Shown here piece after piece: positions 27,688 to 36,992 of a stretch of DNA of 64,000 nt (positions within the stretch are counted from its first letter, which is position 1; each line of letters opens with the position of its first letter). The translations under genes and the position numbers were made by a program. The DNA lies in the NCBI GenBank assembly GCA_027451865.1, contig DAIDHW010000007.1:1-64000 (forward strand), in the 5' to 3' direction. The notes under the pieces were generated by a model. That model was not told where the DNA came from. It did no database searches and saw only the letters and a list, made by a program, of their open reading frames with translations. The DNA comes from Leptolyngbyaceae cyanobacterium clean351 (lineage in GTDB: Bacteria > Cyanobacteriota > Cyanobacteriia > DAIDHW01).

Positions 27688-29298
27688 ATGTCTGCCCTGC
27701 TCCAATTTGATCAATTCCGCCTCGCCTATCCCCAAGGCCGCACTTGGGCTGTAGACGGGGTCTCCCTCAGGATGGAGAAGGGGGAAATCCTTGGACTAGT
27801 GGGGGAATCTGGGTCTGGTAAGTCAACCCTGGGTCGGGCAACCCTAGGGCTATGGCCCCCGGGCTCGCGTCAGGAGGGCCAGGTGTGGTTGGCCGGTCAA
27901 GGGGTGATCGGACTTTCTCCCACCCAGGTGCGCCGGCTGCGGGGAGAGGTGGTCGCCTTAGTATTCCAAGACCCCATGACTCGCCTTAATCCCCTGCTGA
28001 CCATCGGCGAGCACTGCTTAGAAACCATTGCTGCCCACGGGGTCTACCGGTCCCGCCGCCAAGCCCGGGCTAGAGCCGAAGCAGTCCTAGAGTCAGTGCG
28101 CATCCCCCCCCAGCGCTGGTCTCAGTATCCCCACCAATTCAGTGGCGGCATGCGCCAACGGGTGGCCATCGCCCTGGCCCTGCTCCTAGAACCACAGCTC
28201 CTAGTCGCAGACGAGCCAACTACTAGTCTCGACGTCACCGTCGCCGCCACGATCCTGCAGGAGCTTACCCGCCTGTGCCGTGAGCGCTCCCTGGCCCTGC
28301 TGCTGGTCTCCCACGACCTAGCTTTAGTAGGAAAGTACTGTGATCGGGTAGCGGTCATGTATCAAGGACGGATCGTCGAGGAGGGTCAAAGCCGGGCTCT
28401 GTTATCTCAACCGCAACACCCCTATACCCACTCCCTGGTCCAGGCCGCCCGGCAGCTACACACCGCTCCAGCTCCGGGTGTATCAGTGCCCCCCAAGCCC
28501 TTGTTGCGTCTGCGTAATCTCTGCCAGTACTACCCCCTGCGGACCAGTTGTGGGGGGTGGTGGCGACCAGGACCGAGTTTTAAAGCCGTCGACGGGGTGG
28601 ACCTGGAGGTTTACCAAGGGGAGATCCTGGGACTAGTAGGGGAGTCTGGGTGCGGCAAATCCACCCTCGCCCGCTCAATTCTCCAGCTAGCCACCCCGAC
28701 GGCTGGCCAAGTGGAGTTTGCGGGGCGGGAGTTGACGACCCTATCACGGCGGCAGATGCGTGCCCAGAGGCGCTGGCTGCAGATGATTTTCCAAGACCCC
28801 CATGCCTGTCTCAATCCCCGCATGACCATCGGGCAAATCATTGCCGAGCCTCTGTTGATCCACGGTTTAGTCCAGGGTCCTAGCCCCAGACCCCAGGTCC
28901 GGGAAATGCTGGCTCAGGTGGGCCTGACCCCAGAGTTTGCGTCGCTCTACCCAGCTCACCTTTCTGGTGGCCAACAGCAACGGGTAGCCATCGCCCGGGC
29001 CTTGATTACCCGTCCCCAACTAGTGATCTGTGATGAGCCGGTGAGTATGTTAGATGCCAGCGTCCAGACCCAAGTGATCGAACTAATGCTAGAACTTAAG
29101 CAGGCCTTTGGTCTGACCTACCTATTTATTACCCATGACTTGTGGTTAGCCCGGGGCTTTTGCGACCGTATCGCCGTCATGCAAGGAGGACAGATAGTCG
29201 AGATCGCCCCAGCCGGCCAACTGTTTCGTCATCCCTGTCACCCCTACACCCAGGCCTTGTTAGCTGCGGCTCCCCTCCTCCAGGCTGGGGAAGCATAA
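27688..29298 (+). CDS. Double-ATPase ABC protein (dipeptide/nickel type)
   Basis: A fused pair of ABC ATPases as in YejF/GsiA/DppD-DppF. The first half has Walker [10 protein letters not shown], signature [12 protein letters not shown] and Walker [14 protein letters not shown]. The second half (from about residue 270) has [24 protein letters not shown] and [13 protein letters not shown]. Both halves look catalytically intact, and each ends with the HPYT-type oligopeptide-ATPase tail. Substrate probably oligopeptides or a metal chelate. No DppB/DppC permeases are in the window. Confidence 0.9.
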   Translation: MSALLQFDQFRLAYPQGRTWAVDGVSLRMEKGEILGLVGESGSGKSTLGRATLGLWPPGSRQEGQVWLAGQGVIGLSPTQVRRLRGEVVALVFQDPMTRLNPLLTIGEHCLETIAAHGVYRSRRQARARAEAVLESVRIPPQRWSQYPHQFSGGMRQRVAIALALLLEPQLLVADEPTTSLDVTVAATILQELTRLCRERSLALLLVSHDLALVGKYCDRVAVMYQGRIVEEGQSRALLSQPQHPYTHSLVQAARQLHTAPAPGVSVPPKPLLRLRNLCQYYPLRTSCGGWWRPGPSFKAVDGVDLEVYQGEILGLVGESGCGKSTLARSILQLATPTAGQVEFAGRELTTLSRRQMRAQRRWLQMIFQDPHACLNPRMTIGQIIAEPLLIHGLVQGPSPRPQVREMLAQVGLTPEFASLYPAHLSGGQQQRVAIARALITRPQLVICDEPVSMLDASVQTQVIELMLELKQAFGLTYLFITHDLWLARGFCDRIAVMQGGQIVEIAPAGQLFRHPCHPYTQALLAAAPLLQAGEA

Positions 29299-29306
29299 CC
29301 AATCTG

Positions 29307-29326
29307 AATAAGTACCTTCACTTATT
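29307..29326. promoter_or_regulatory. Inverted repeat upstream of flv3
   Basis: AATAAGT (29307-29313) and ACTTATT (29320-29326) form a perfect 7-bp inverted repeat with a 6-base spacer, followed by AAAACTTT. It lies just after the ABC gene and about 80 bases before the flv3 start. It could be a regulator site for flv3-flv1 or a weak transcript end for the ABC gene. Confidence 0.4.
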
Positions 29327-29403
29327 AAAACTTTACGGTGGGGTGGGCCTGGGATAATAATTGGTGTATCTGGTATCCGCTCCTTAACGTTGGAGGGCAG
29401 TAA

Positions 29404-31113
29404 ATGGTAGCACTCACAGACCGGACTCAAAACAGGCTGACGCTGCAGAATGCAGTCATCGGACCAGACACCCTGGCGATCCGCTCCCTGGACTGGGACC
29501 GAGACCGCTTTGATATTGAATTTGGGTTGAACAACGGCACCACCTACAATTCCTTCTTGATCCGAGGGGAGAAAACTGCCCTCATCGATACTTCTCACCG
29601 GAAGTTTCAAGACCTGTACCTTGGCAATCTCACCCAGCGGCTAGACCCGTCACAGCTAGATTATCTGATCATCAGTCATACAGAACCTGACCACAGTGGT
29701 TTAGTTAAGGATGTGCTGGAGCTAGCCCCCCAGGTAGTGGTAGTGGGATCTAAGGTGGCTCTGCAGTTTCTCGATGACTTAGTTCATCAACCCTTCGAGC
29801 GGCTGGTGGTCAAAAATGGTGACCGCCTAGACCTAGGAGCTGGGCATGAGTTGGAGTTTCTCATGGCTCCTAATCTCCACTGGCCCGATACCATCTTCAC
29901 CTACGACCGGGGTACTGGCATCCTTTACACCTGTGATGCCTTCGGCATGCACTACTGTAACGATGACCTCCTAGACGAAGACGTAGCAGCCATCGAAGCA
30001 GACTTTCGCTACTACTACGATTGTCTGATGGGGCCAAATGCTCGCTCAGTGCTTTCGGCCATGAAGCGCATGGCAGAGCTGCCCCGGATTGACACCATTG
30101 CCACTGGCCATGGTCCCCTGCTCCACCACCATATTCCCCAACTGACCGGCTGGTATCGCCAGTGGAGCCAGGCTCAAACTAAGGGCGAAAAGTCAGTGGC
30201 GGTGTTTTACCTACCCGAGTACGGCCACGCCAAGGCCCTGGCCCTGGCTATTGCCGAGGGGATTGAGAAGACGGGGGTGGTCGTAGATTTAGTAGATCTA
30301 GCCACGGTAGACCCTTCGGAGGTCCGCGAGATCACCGCTCACGCTGCCGGCCTGGTAATCGGCATGCCCTCCGCCAGCAGTGCCACGGTCCTGAGCACAA
30401 TCTTGGCGGCTTGCCACAGCAAACAAGCCATAGGCCTGTTTGAGTCCGGGGGGGAGGAAGACGAGTTGGTTTATCCCCTGCGCAATCAGTTTCAAGCCCA
30501 GGGTCTCGTCGAGGCCTTTGCGCCGATTCTCCTGAAGGAAGCCCCCCGGTCGGCTACCTTCCAGCTATGCGAAGAGGCAGGCACCGACCTAGGCCAGTGG
30601 TTGACCCGGGACCGGACAGTCCAGATGATGAAGTCCCTCGATACGGACCTAGATAAGGCCCTAGGCCGTCTGAGCGGAGGACTTTACATCATCACTGCCA
30701 CCCGGGGCAATCTCAGCAGTGCCATGGTAGCCTCCTGGGTGGCTCAGGCTAGCTTTGAACCGGTGGGTTTGAGTGTTGCCGTAGCTAAAGACCGGGCAAT
30801 TGAATCCCTAATGCAGGTGGGGGATCACTTTGTCCTGAATGTGCTAGCAGAGGACAACTACCAAGGCCTAATGCGCCACTTCTTGAAGCGCTTCCCCCCG
30901 GGGGCCGACCGATTTGCCGGCGTCAAAACCCAATTGAGTGACAACGGCTCCCCGATTCTGACGGAAGCCCTCGCCTACCTGGAGTGCACTGTGGTCAGTC
31001 GTCTGGAAACTCCTGACCACTGGGTTGTCTACAGCAGCGTTCAAAATGGCCGCGTTTCCCAGCCCGACTCCCTTACCGCCGTCCATCATCGGAAGGTGGG
31101 GAACCACTACTAG
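29404..31113 (+). CDS. flv3: Flavodiiron protein Flv3 (A-type with flavin reductase)
   Basis: Reduces O2 to water with NAD(P)H-derived electrons without making reactive oxygen, working as Flv1/Flv3 to protect photosystem I in fluctuating light. A beta-lactamase-like diiron domain comes first, with canonical ligands in SHTEPDHSG (H92, E94, D96, H97). A flavodoxin domain (from about 262, FYLPEYGHAKALA) and a C-terminal flavin-reductase domain (from about 415) follow. The intact ligand set identifies it as the Flv3/Flv4 kind; pairing with Flv1 points to Flv3. GGAGGG precedes the ATG. It is 12 bp before flv1. Confidence 0.93.
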   Translation: MVALTDRTQNRLTLQNAVIGPDTLAIRSLDWDRDRFDIEFGLNNGTTYNSFLIRGEKTALIDTSHRKFQDLYLGNLTQRLDPSQLDYLIISHTEPDHSGLVKDVLELAPQVVVVGSKVALQFLDDLVHQPFERLVVKNGDRLDLGAGHELEFLMAPNLHWPDTIFTYDRGTGILYTCDAFGMHYCNDDLLDEDVAAIEADFRYYYDCLMGPNARSVLSAMKRMAELPRIDTIATGHGPLLHHHIPQLTGWYRQWSQAQTKGEKSVAVFYLPEYGHAKALALAIAEGIEKTGVVVDLVDLATVDPSEVREITAHAAGLVIGMPSASSATVLSTILAACHSKQAIGLFESGGEEDELVYPLRNQFQAQGLVEAFAPILLKEAPRSATFQLCEEAGTDLGQWLTRDRTVQMMKSLDTDLDKALGRLSGGLYIITATRGNLSSAMVASWVAQASFEPVGLSVAVAKDRAIESLMQVGDHFVLNVLAEDNYQGLMRHFLKRFPPGADRFAGVKTQLSDNGSPILTEALAYLECTVVSRLETPDHWVVYSSVQNGRVSQPDSLTAVHHRKVGNHY

Positions 31114-31125
31114 AGGCTCCGCCCT

Positions 31126-32847
31126 ATGAATGACCTCAAGCCTCGGGATGTGCAGGTAGCCCAGATCGGTCCCGATACTCTGGTCCTGCGCTCCCGCACC
31201 TGGGACCGGCTGAAGTTTGAGATTGAATACTCCCTCCAGCGGGGTACTACCGCCAACGCCTACCTGGTCCAGGGGGAAACCATCGCCTTGCTAGACCCCC
31301 CGGGCGAGTCTTTCCGGGATATTTTCATCGAAGAGCTGCAGCAGCACCTCCCCTGGCAAAAGCTCAGCTACCTGATTCTCAGTCACCTAAACGCCAATCG
31401 GCTCAACACCCTCAAAGCTCTCCGGGAATGGGCCCCTCACATTACCCTGGTGTGTACCAAGCCGGGAGCCCAGACCCTCCTAGCGGCCCTGCCAGAGTGT
31501 CAGGGGCAGGTACAGGTGGTGCGCACAGGTGACATCTTGGATTTAGGCCGAGGACATAGGCTAGAGTTTGTCAGTGCCCCCACTCCCCGCTGGCCTGATG
31601 GCCTGTGCACCTTCGACCAGGGCACTTCAATTCTCTACACCGATAAACTGTTTGGCGCCCACGTGTGCGGCGACTCGGTGCTAGATGAACAGTGGAAGCA
31701 ACTAGATGAGGACCGACGCTTCTACTTTGATTGTCTCCACGCTGCCCAGACCCGGCAGGTGGAAGGAGTCCTCGACAAGCTAGCCGCCCTGCCCTATCGG
31801 CTGTATGCCCCCGGGCACGGCCCGATGGTGCGCTTCAGCTGCAGTCGCCTGACCCTAGACTACCGTCAGTGGTGCGAGCGGCAAAAAACCAGCGGTCTCA
31901 AGGTGGCGCTTTTCTACACCTCCGCCTACGGCAACACGGCCATCCTGGCCCAGACCATAGCTCGTGGCCTAACTAAATCCGAAGTGCAGGTGGAGTTGGT
32001 CAACTGTGAACTGGGAGATGGGAGCGAAGTTGCCCCCCTGCTTGAACAGTGCGACGGCTTCCTGGTGGGGTCTCCCACCCTGGGGGGGCACGCCCCGGTA
32101 CAGGTGCAAACCACCCTGGGGATCATTCTAGCTAACGCCTCTAAAACCAAACTCGCCGGGGTATTTGGCTCCTACGGTTGGAGTGGGGAAGCGGTGGACA
32201 TGATCGAAGGTAAGCTACGGGATGCGGGGTTTACCTTTGGCTGTCCCTCCCTACGGGTGAAGTTTAGTCCCACCGAGGCAATCCTGCAGCAAGCAGAGGA
32301 GATGGGCACGGATTTCGCCCAGGCTCTACGCAAGAGCCGGCGGGTCCGCCAGGCCCGGCAAGCAGTCCCGGAAGCCCAGGTAGACCGCACTAACCAGGCC
32401 ATGGGTCGGATCGTCGGCGCCCTGTGCGTGGTCACTGCCTGTCGGGGAGATGCCAAGAGTGCCATGCTTGCCTCCTGGGTCTCCCAGGCTAGTTTCAACC
32501 CCCCTGGGTTGACCGTGGCGGTCGCCCGGGAACGAGCCATTGAATCCTTCACCCACGGGGGAGACAAATTCGTCTTAAATATCCTCCAGGAGGGCCGCAA
32601 TCTGCGCCGTCACTTCCTCAAACCCTACGAGCCTGGAGAAGACCGGTTTGTCGGTCTTGAAACTGAGACTGCCGCCAACGGGGCCTACATCCTCAAGGAC
32701 GCCCTGGCCTACCTGGAGTGCACTGTCCGGGACCGGATGGAGTGCGGTGACCACTGGCTCGTCTACGCCTCAGTGGACCGGGGTCGGGTATTAAATCCGG
32801 CCGGAGTAACTGCGGTACACCACCGCAAGTCTGGCAGTCACTACTAA
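31126..32847 (+). CDS. flv1: Flavodiiron protein Flv1 (non-canonical diiron site)
   Basis: Partner of Flv3 with the same three-domain layout in 573 residues. The diiron motif is degraded: the positions of H-x-E-x-D-H read H87-L-N89-A-N91-R92 in SHLNANRLN, which marks the Flv1/Flv2 type. The flavodoxin domain (FYTSAYGNTAILAQ) and flavin-reductase domain look complete. Expected to function only as a heteromer with Flv3. Cotranscribed with flv3. Its stop overlaps the start of a broken methyltransferase gene (TAATG). Confidence 0.93.
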   Translation: MNDLKPRDVQVAQIGPDTLVLRSRTWDRLKFEIEYSLQRGTTANAYLVQGETIALLDPPGESFRDIFIEELQQHLPWQKLSYLILSHLNANRLNTLKALREWAPHITLVCTKPGAQTLLAALPECQGQVQVVRTGDILDLGRGHRLEFVSAPTPRWPDGLCTFDQGTSILYTDKLFGAHVCGDSVLDEQWKQLDEDRRFYFDCLHAAQTRQVEGVLDKLAALPYRLYAPGHGPMVRFSCSRLTLDYRQWCERQKTSGLKVALFYTSAYGNTAILAQTIARGLTKSEVQVELVNCELGDGSEVAPLLEQCDGFLVGSPTLGGHAPVQVQTTLGIILANASKTKLAGVFGSYGWSGEAVDMIEGKLRDAGFTFGCPSLRVKFSPTEAILQQAEEMGTDFAQALRKSRRVRQARQAVPEAQVDRTNQAMGRIVGALCVVTACRGDAKSAMLASWVSQASFNPPGLTVAVARERAIESFTHGGDKFVLNILQEGRNLRRHFLKPYEPGEDRFVGLETETAANGAYILKDALAYLECTVRDRMECGDHWLVYASVDRGRVLNPAGVTAVHHRKSGSHY

Positions 32848-33611
32848 TGTCAGACCTGGAGCAGACCCTGGCCTACTCCCAAGCCCGACTCTGCTACCCC
32901 CAATCTCTAATCGACTAGGTGATCACCCGGGCCGGCCTTACCGCCGCCTTGCCCTTGCTAGAGGTGGGTTGCGGGCCGGCGGTAGCTACCCCAGCTTTTG
33001 CAGCCCTAGGAGGCCCCATGGTTTGCCTGGAGCCCAATCCCGACTTTTACCGGCTGGCCCAAGCCTGCCTAGGCTCCTATCCCCGGGTCCAGCTCCTTAA
33101 CTGTTCCTTTGAGGAGTGGGAGCTAGTCCCCCAGGGGTTTGCAGCTGTGGTAGCCGCCAGCTCCCTGCACTGGATCCGACCGGAGATTGCCTATTCTAAG
33201 GCCGCTGCCGCCTTGGCACGCCCCCACGGCCAACTGATTATGCTCTGGAATAAGGAGCTGCAACCCCCCCCGGATCTCTACCAAGAGTTAGCTAGGATCC
33301 TGCCAAGGTACGACCTACCCCCGCGCCCCTACGAAGACCCCACCGCCCAGCTGGCAATCCTAGACCAGCTAGGTCAGAGGGCTATTAGTTCGGGATACTT
33401 CCGAGACCTGGTCTTGGGTCACCAGGAAGTAGTTGTTATCTACTCCCTGGACCGGTACCTAAATCTGATGTCTACCTACTCCCCCTATGAGCGGCTGCCA
33501 GGCCTCCAGTGGGAGAAACTGCGGACCGACTGGCGCTAAGTGCTGGAAACCCAAGGGGATCAAGTTGAGCTCACCTACGTCTCGGCCTATCATCTGGCCA
33601 GGCTGGAGTAA
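32847..33611 (+). pseudogene. Class I methyltransferase gene with two in-frame stops
   Basis: One reading frame of 254 codons from the ATG overlapping the flv1 stop to TAA at 33609. It is interrupted by TAG at 32916-32918 (codon 24) and TAA at 33537-33539 (codon 231). Joined across these, it reads as a SAM-dependent methyltransferase: SQARLCYPQSLID, then LPLLEVGCGPAVATPAFAAL (SAM-binding), VCLEPNPDF and AASSLHWI. Apart from the stops the coding text is clean, with no frameshift. The central 206 codons (32919-33539) could start at GTG and still contain the SAM site. Recent inactivation is most likely. Confidence 0.8.
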
Positions 33612-33617
33612 CACCCA

Positions 33618-34352
33618 GTGCGCTTTCTCGGAGTCGATCTAGGCTGGCGCACCGGCCCTAGTGGCCTATGCTGTCTGGCATGGCAGGGGAATGCCCTAGA
33701 GCTGGTGGTCCTAGACCGCCGGCTGGAGCTAGAGGCGGTATTGGCTTGGGTAGATGAGTGGGCCCTAGGGCCAGCCATGGTGGCTGTCGATGCTCCCACC
33801 CTAATCCCCAACCCCACCGGTATGCGGCTGCCAGACCGCCTGACCCACCGTTACTTTGGTGCCTACCACGCCGGTTGCTACCCAGCCAATCTCGGCCGGC
33901 CCTTTGCCGCCCGGACAGTGGCTCTGGGCAGGAGTCTAGAGGAGCGGGGCTTTGAGCACGCCCCGCAGATCGTTCCTCAGCAGCCGGGCCGCTACCAAAT
34001 CGAAGTCTTTCCCCATCCCGCCCAGATCAATCTGTTTGGCCTAGAGCGGATTTTAAAGTACAAAAAGGGGCCCCTAGCTGCCCGCCGTCGGGAATTGAAC
34101 CGGCTGCGGGATTTACTCCTAGAACAGCTCCCCCACGCCCAACCACCCCTGAACCTGGAGTATCTAGACCCGGTCCCGGTCCCTGGGGCCGCCCTGAAAG
34201 CCCTTGAAGACCAACTGGATGCTGTGGTGTGCGCCTACGTAGCAGCCCACTGGTGGTACTGGGGGCAAGCCAGGAATCTGGTGCTCGGAGACCGGGAAAC
34301 CGGTTACATTGTCATCCCTGGGGGTTATCCTGGGGGAGGGACTCCCGTCTAG
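33618..34352 (+). CDS. DUF429 family protein (predicted RNase H-like fold)
   Basis: A 244-residue protein starting MRFLGVDLGWRTGPSGLCCL, with MVAVDAPTLIPN and the later YQIEVFPHPAQINLFGL, characteristic of DUF429, which is predicted to be an RNase H-like nuclease. Acidic residues (Asp in GVDLG, Asp in AVDAP) could be catalytic. The start is GTG at 33618. It sits 9 bp before murE. The biochemical role is unknown. Confidence 0.82.
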   Translation: MRFLGVDLGWRTGPSGLCCLAWQGNALELVVLDRRLELEAVLAWVDEWALGPAMVAVDAPTLIPNPTGMRLPDRLTHRYFGAYHAGCYPANLGRPFAARTVALGRSLEERGFEHAPQIVPQQPGRYQIEVFPHPAQINLFGLERILKYKKGPLAARRRELNRLRDLLLEQLPHAQPPLNLEYLDPVPVPGAALKALEDQLDAVVCAYVAAHWWYWGQARNLVLGDRETGYIVIPGGYPGGGTPV

Positions 34353-34361
34353 AACCACTCC

Positions 34362-35840
34362 ATGAAGCTTGCCCAACTCCTCGCTGTCGTCCCCCACTTA
34401 CCTTTCCCAGACCCAGAATTGTCGGGGTTGGAAATCACCGGCCTAGCGGTAGATTCACGTGCCTGCAAGCCCGGGGACTTGTTCTTGGGAATTCCGGGTC
34501 TGACTGTAGATGGAGGCGAGTTCTGGGCCCAGGCTCTTACCCAGGGGGCCTCAGCGGCATTAATTTCCCCCCAGGCTTACCAAAAGTGCCCCCCGGGGAG
34601 TCCCCGGGTGCTCGCTATCCCAGATGTAGGTGTTGCCACAGCCCGGATCGCGGCTTGTTTCTTCGGCTACCCGAGCGAGGCTCTGCAGCTGGTGGGGGTA
34701 ACCGGCACCAACGGCAAGACTACCACCACTCACCTACTAGAATATTTCCTCAAGCAGCAAAACCAAGTGCCGGCTCTCCTGGGGACCCTCTACCAGCGCT
34801 GGCCAGGGTTTGAACAAGCTGCCCAGCACACCACCCCCTTTGCCACTCAACTGCAGGACCAGCTGGCCCAAGCCCGCTCAGCCGGCTGCACCCACGGGGT
34901 GATGGAGGTTAGTTCCCATGCCCTAGCCCAGGACCGAGTCTTGGGCTGCCGGTTTGCTGTTGCAGTGTTTACAAACCTGACCCAGGACCACCTAGACTTT
35001 CATCAAACCATGGAAGCCTACTATGGTGCTAAGGCAAAGCTCTTTAGCCCCGAGTACCTGAGGGGAACTGGGGTAGTCAACGCCGATGACCCCTACGGAC
35101 AGAGGCTTCTAGCCACCCTTGAGTCGGGGCTAACCTACAGTACCCAGCAGCCCGCCCACCTGTGGACTAGTCACCTGAGCTACAACGGGACCGGGGTGGA
35201 GGGACAGCTGCACACCCCCACAGGCACCTACTCTTTCACTTCGCCCCTAGTGGGGGGATACAACCTGGAGAACCTCCTAGGGGCCCTGGGGGCCTTAAGG
35301 GCCCTAGATCTGGATCTAGAGTCGGCCTTGGCCAGTCTCCCCGGGTTTCCCGGGGTGCCGGGACGCATGGAGCGGGTGCAGGTCAGCCCTGAGCAGGATC
35401 TGAGCGTGATTGTCGACTACGCCCACACCCCTGACGGCTTGGCAAACGTCCTCCGGGCTACCCGTCCCTTTGTCCAGGGCCGCCTAGTGTGTGTGTTTGG
35501 CTGTGGGGGAGACCGGGACCGGCGCAAAAGACCCCAAATGGGGGAGATCGCCGCTCAACTGGCTGACCGGGTAATCGTCACTGCTGATAATCCCCGCACT
35601 GAAGACCCTGGGCAAATATTTCAAGACATCCTTGCCGGCATGCCGGGGGGAACAACCCTCATCCCTGACCGAGCCCAAGCCATTGAAACGGCCATCTCAG
35701 AGGCCCAGCCCCGAGATGTGGTGCTCATTGCCGGCAAGGGCCACGAGGACTACCAGATTCTGGGTCGGGAGAAATTCCCCTTTGATGACCGGCAGGAGGC
35801 CCGCCGCGCTCTGCTGAAAAGGTACGGGGGACGATGTTGA
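34362..35840 (+). CDS. murE: UDP-MurNAc-tripeptide synthetase
   Basis: ATP-dependent Mur ligase adding the third residue (meso-diaminopimelate in cyanobacteria) to the peptidoglycan precursor in the cytosol. The N-terminal substrate domain contains LAVDSRACKPGDLFLGIPG. The ATP loop is GVTGTNGKTTTTHLLEYF, and HTTPFATQLQ, FTNLTQDHLDFH, DYAHTPDGL and TADNPRTEDP follow; the last resembles the DNPR signature for diaminopimelate. Length 492 is normal. Confidence 0.96.
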   Translation: MKLAQLLAVVPHLPFPDPELSGLEITGLAVDSRACKPGDLFLGIPGLTVDGGEFWAQALTQGASAALISPQAYQKCPPGSPRVLAIPDVGVATARIAACFFGYPSEALQLVGVTGTNGKTTTTHLLEYFLKQQNQVPALLGTLYQRWPGFEQAAQHTTPFATQLQDQLAQARSAGCTHGVMEVSSHALAQDRVLGCRFAVAVFTNLTQDHLDFHQTMEAYYGAKAKLFSPEYLRGTGVVNADDPYGQRLLATLESGLTYSTQQPAHLWTSHLSYNGTGVEGQLHTPTGTYSFTSPLVGGYNLENLLGALGALRALDLDLESALASLPGFPGVPGRMERVQVSPEQDLSVIVDYAHTPDGLANVLRATRPFVQGRLVCVFGCGGDRDRRKRPQMGEIAAQLADRVIVTADNPRTEDPGQIFQDILAGMPGGTTLIPDRAQAIETAISEAQPRDVVLIAGKGHEDYQILGREKFPFDDRQEARRALLKRYGGRC

Positions 35841-35935
35841 CTCTAGCTGACACCTAGTTTGCCCCTCGATCCGGCTGCCCAACTCAAGGTGCCCTCCTGC
35901 CCCTGATCCGACCAAGCCAAACCCAAGGTAATGCC

Positions 35936-36925
35936 ATGACAATTCGCGTAGAAGCAGTATCAAAACGCTTCGGCCACTTTCTCGCCCTAGACCAGGTGAG
36001 TTTAGACGTCAGCTCCGGGTCTCTAGTGGCCCTGCTAGGTCCCTCCGGGTCAGGAAAATCGACTCTATTGCGGGTGATTGCTGGTCTGGAAACCCCCGAT
36101 GCTGGCCGAGTATGGTTGACCGGTGAGGAGGCAACCCAAAAGCGCGTTCAGGAGCGCCGGATTGGGTTTGTGTTTCAGCACTACGCCCTGTTTAAGCACA
36201 TGCGAGTAGGAGAGAATATCGCCTTTGGTCTAGAGGTCCGGCGGGTGCCCCGGGCTGTTGTCAAGGAGCGAGTAGAGGCTCTTCTAGAACTGATCCAATT
36301 GCAAGGGTTTAAGGACCACTACCCAGCACAGTTATCCGGTGGCCAAAGACAGCGGGTGGCTCTGGCTCGGGCCCTGGCAGTTGAGCCCCCAGTTCTATTA
36401 TTGGATGAACCGTTTGGGGCCCTAGATGCCCACGTACGCAAAGAATTACGGAGTTGGCTGCGGCGGCTGCACGACGAGGCGCACATGACCACGGTATTTG
36501 TCACCCATGACCAGGAGGAGGCCATGGAGGTAGCTGATGAGATCGTGGTCATGCGCCAGGGCCGCATCGAACAGACGGGCAGTCCCAAGGAAGTCTACGA
36601 CCACCCCGTCAGCCCCTTTGTGATGAGCTTCCTTGGACCAGTCAATGTCCTCCAAAAGCCTGACAGCCAAGCTAGCCTCAACCGGATTTTCCTGCGGCCC
36701 CACGACCTGCTAGTCACCGACAATCCCCAACCCAATGCCATGGAAGCGCGAGTACGGCATATCAGTTTCCTAGGGTCGGAAGTGCACGTGGAAATTATCC
36801 TAGGGGATGGTCAGGTAGTTGAGGCCCATCTGCCAACAGCTCAGGCTCAGGGGTTGGCAGAGGGACAACGGGTGTATGTGCAGTACCGGTCAGCTAAAAC
36901 CTTTCCCATGTACTATGAAATATAG
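35936..36925 (+). CDS. cysA: Sulfate/thiosulfate ABC transporter ATPase
   Basis: ATP-binding subunit of a CysA-type importer. Walker [10 protein letters not shown], signature [15 protein letters not shown], Walker [20 protein letters not shown] and H-loop [14 protein letters not shown] are intact, and a TOBE-like C-terminal domain starts at about 240 (FLGPVNVL). CysA and MalK/PotA relatives look alike, but [17 protein letters not shown] favours CysA. No cysT/cysW permeases are adjacent. cysC, which uses the sulfate imported, is 4 kb away. Confidence 0.82.
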   Translation: MTIRVEAVSKRFGHFLALDQVSLDVSSGSLVALLGPSGSGKSTLLRVIAGLETPDAGRVWLTGEEATQKRVQERRIGFVFQHYALFKHMRVGENIAFGLEVRRVPRAVVKERVEALLELIQLQGFKDHYPAQLSGGQRQRVALARALAVEPPVLLLDEPFGALDAHVRKELRSWLRRLHDEAHMTTVFVTHDQEEAMEVADEIVVMRQGRIEQTGSPKEVYDHPVSPFVMSFLGPVNVLQKPDSQASLNRIFLRPHDLLVTDNPQPNAMEARVRHISFLGSEVHVEIILGDGQVVEAHLPTAQAQGLAEGQRVYVQYRSAKTFPMYYEI

Positions 36926-36992
36926 GCTCTTTTAGGGGTTAGTTAAAACGGGTTAGAATGGCCTAGTCAGTCTGACCCTTGCCTGAGAATCT

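Noticed and set aside
32847-33611. Stop-codon recoding (for example TAG as an amino acid) in the methyltransferase gene
   Set aside because: TAG and TAA both occur inside the frame and TAG is used as a normal stop elsewhere (kdpA, kdpB, secG), so plain inactivation is simpler.
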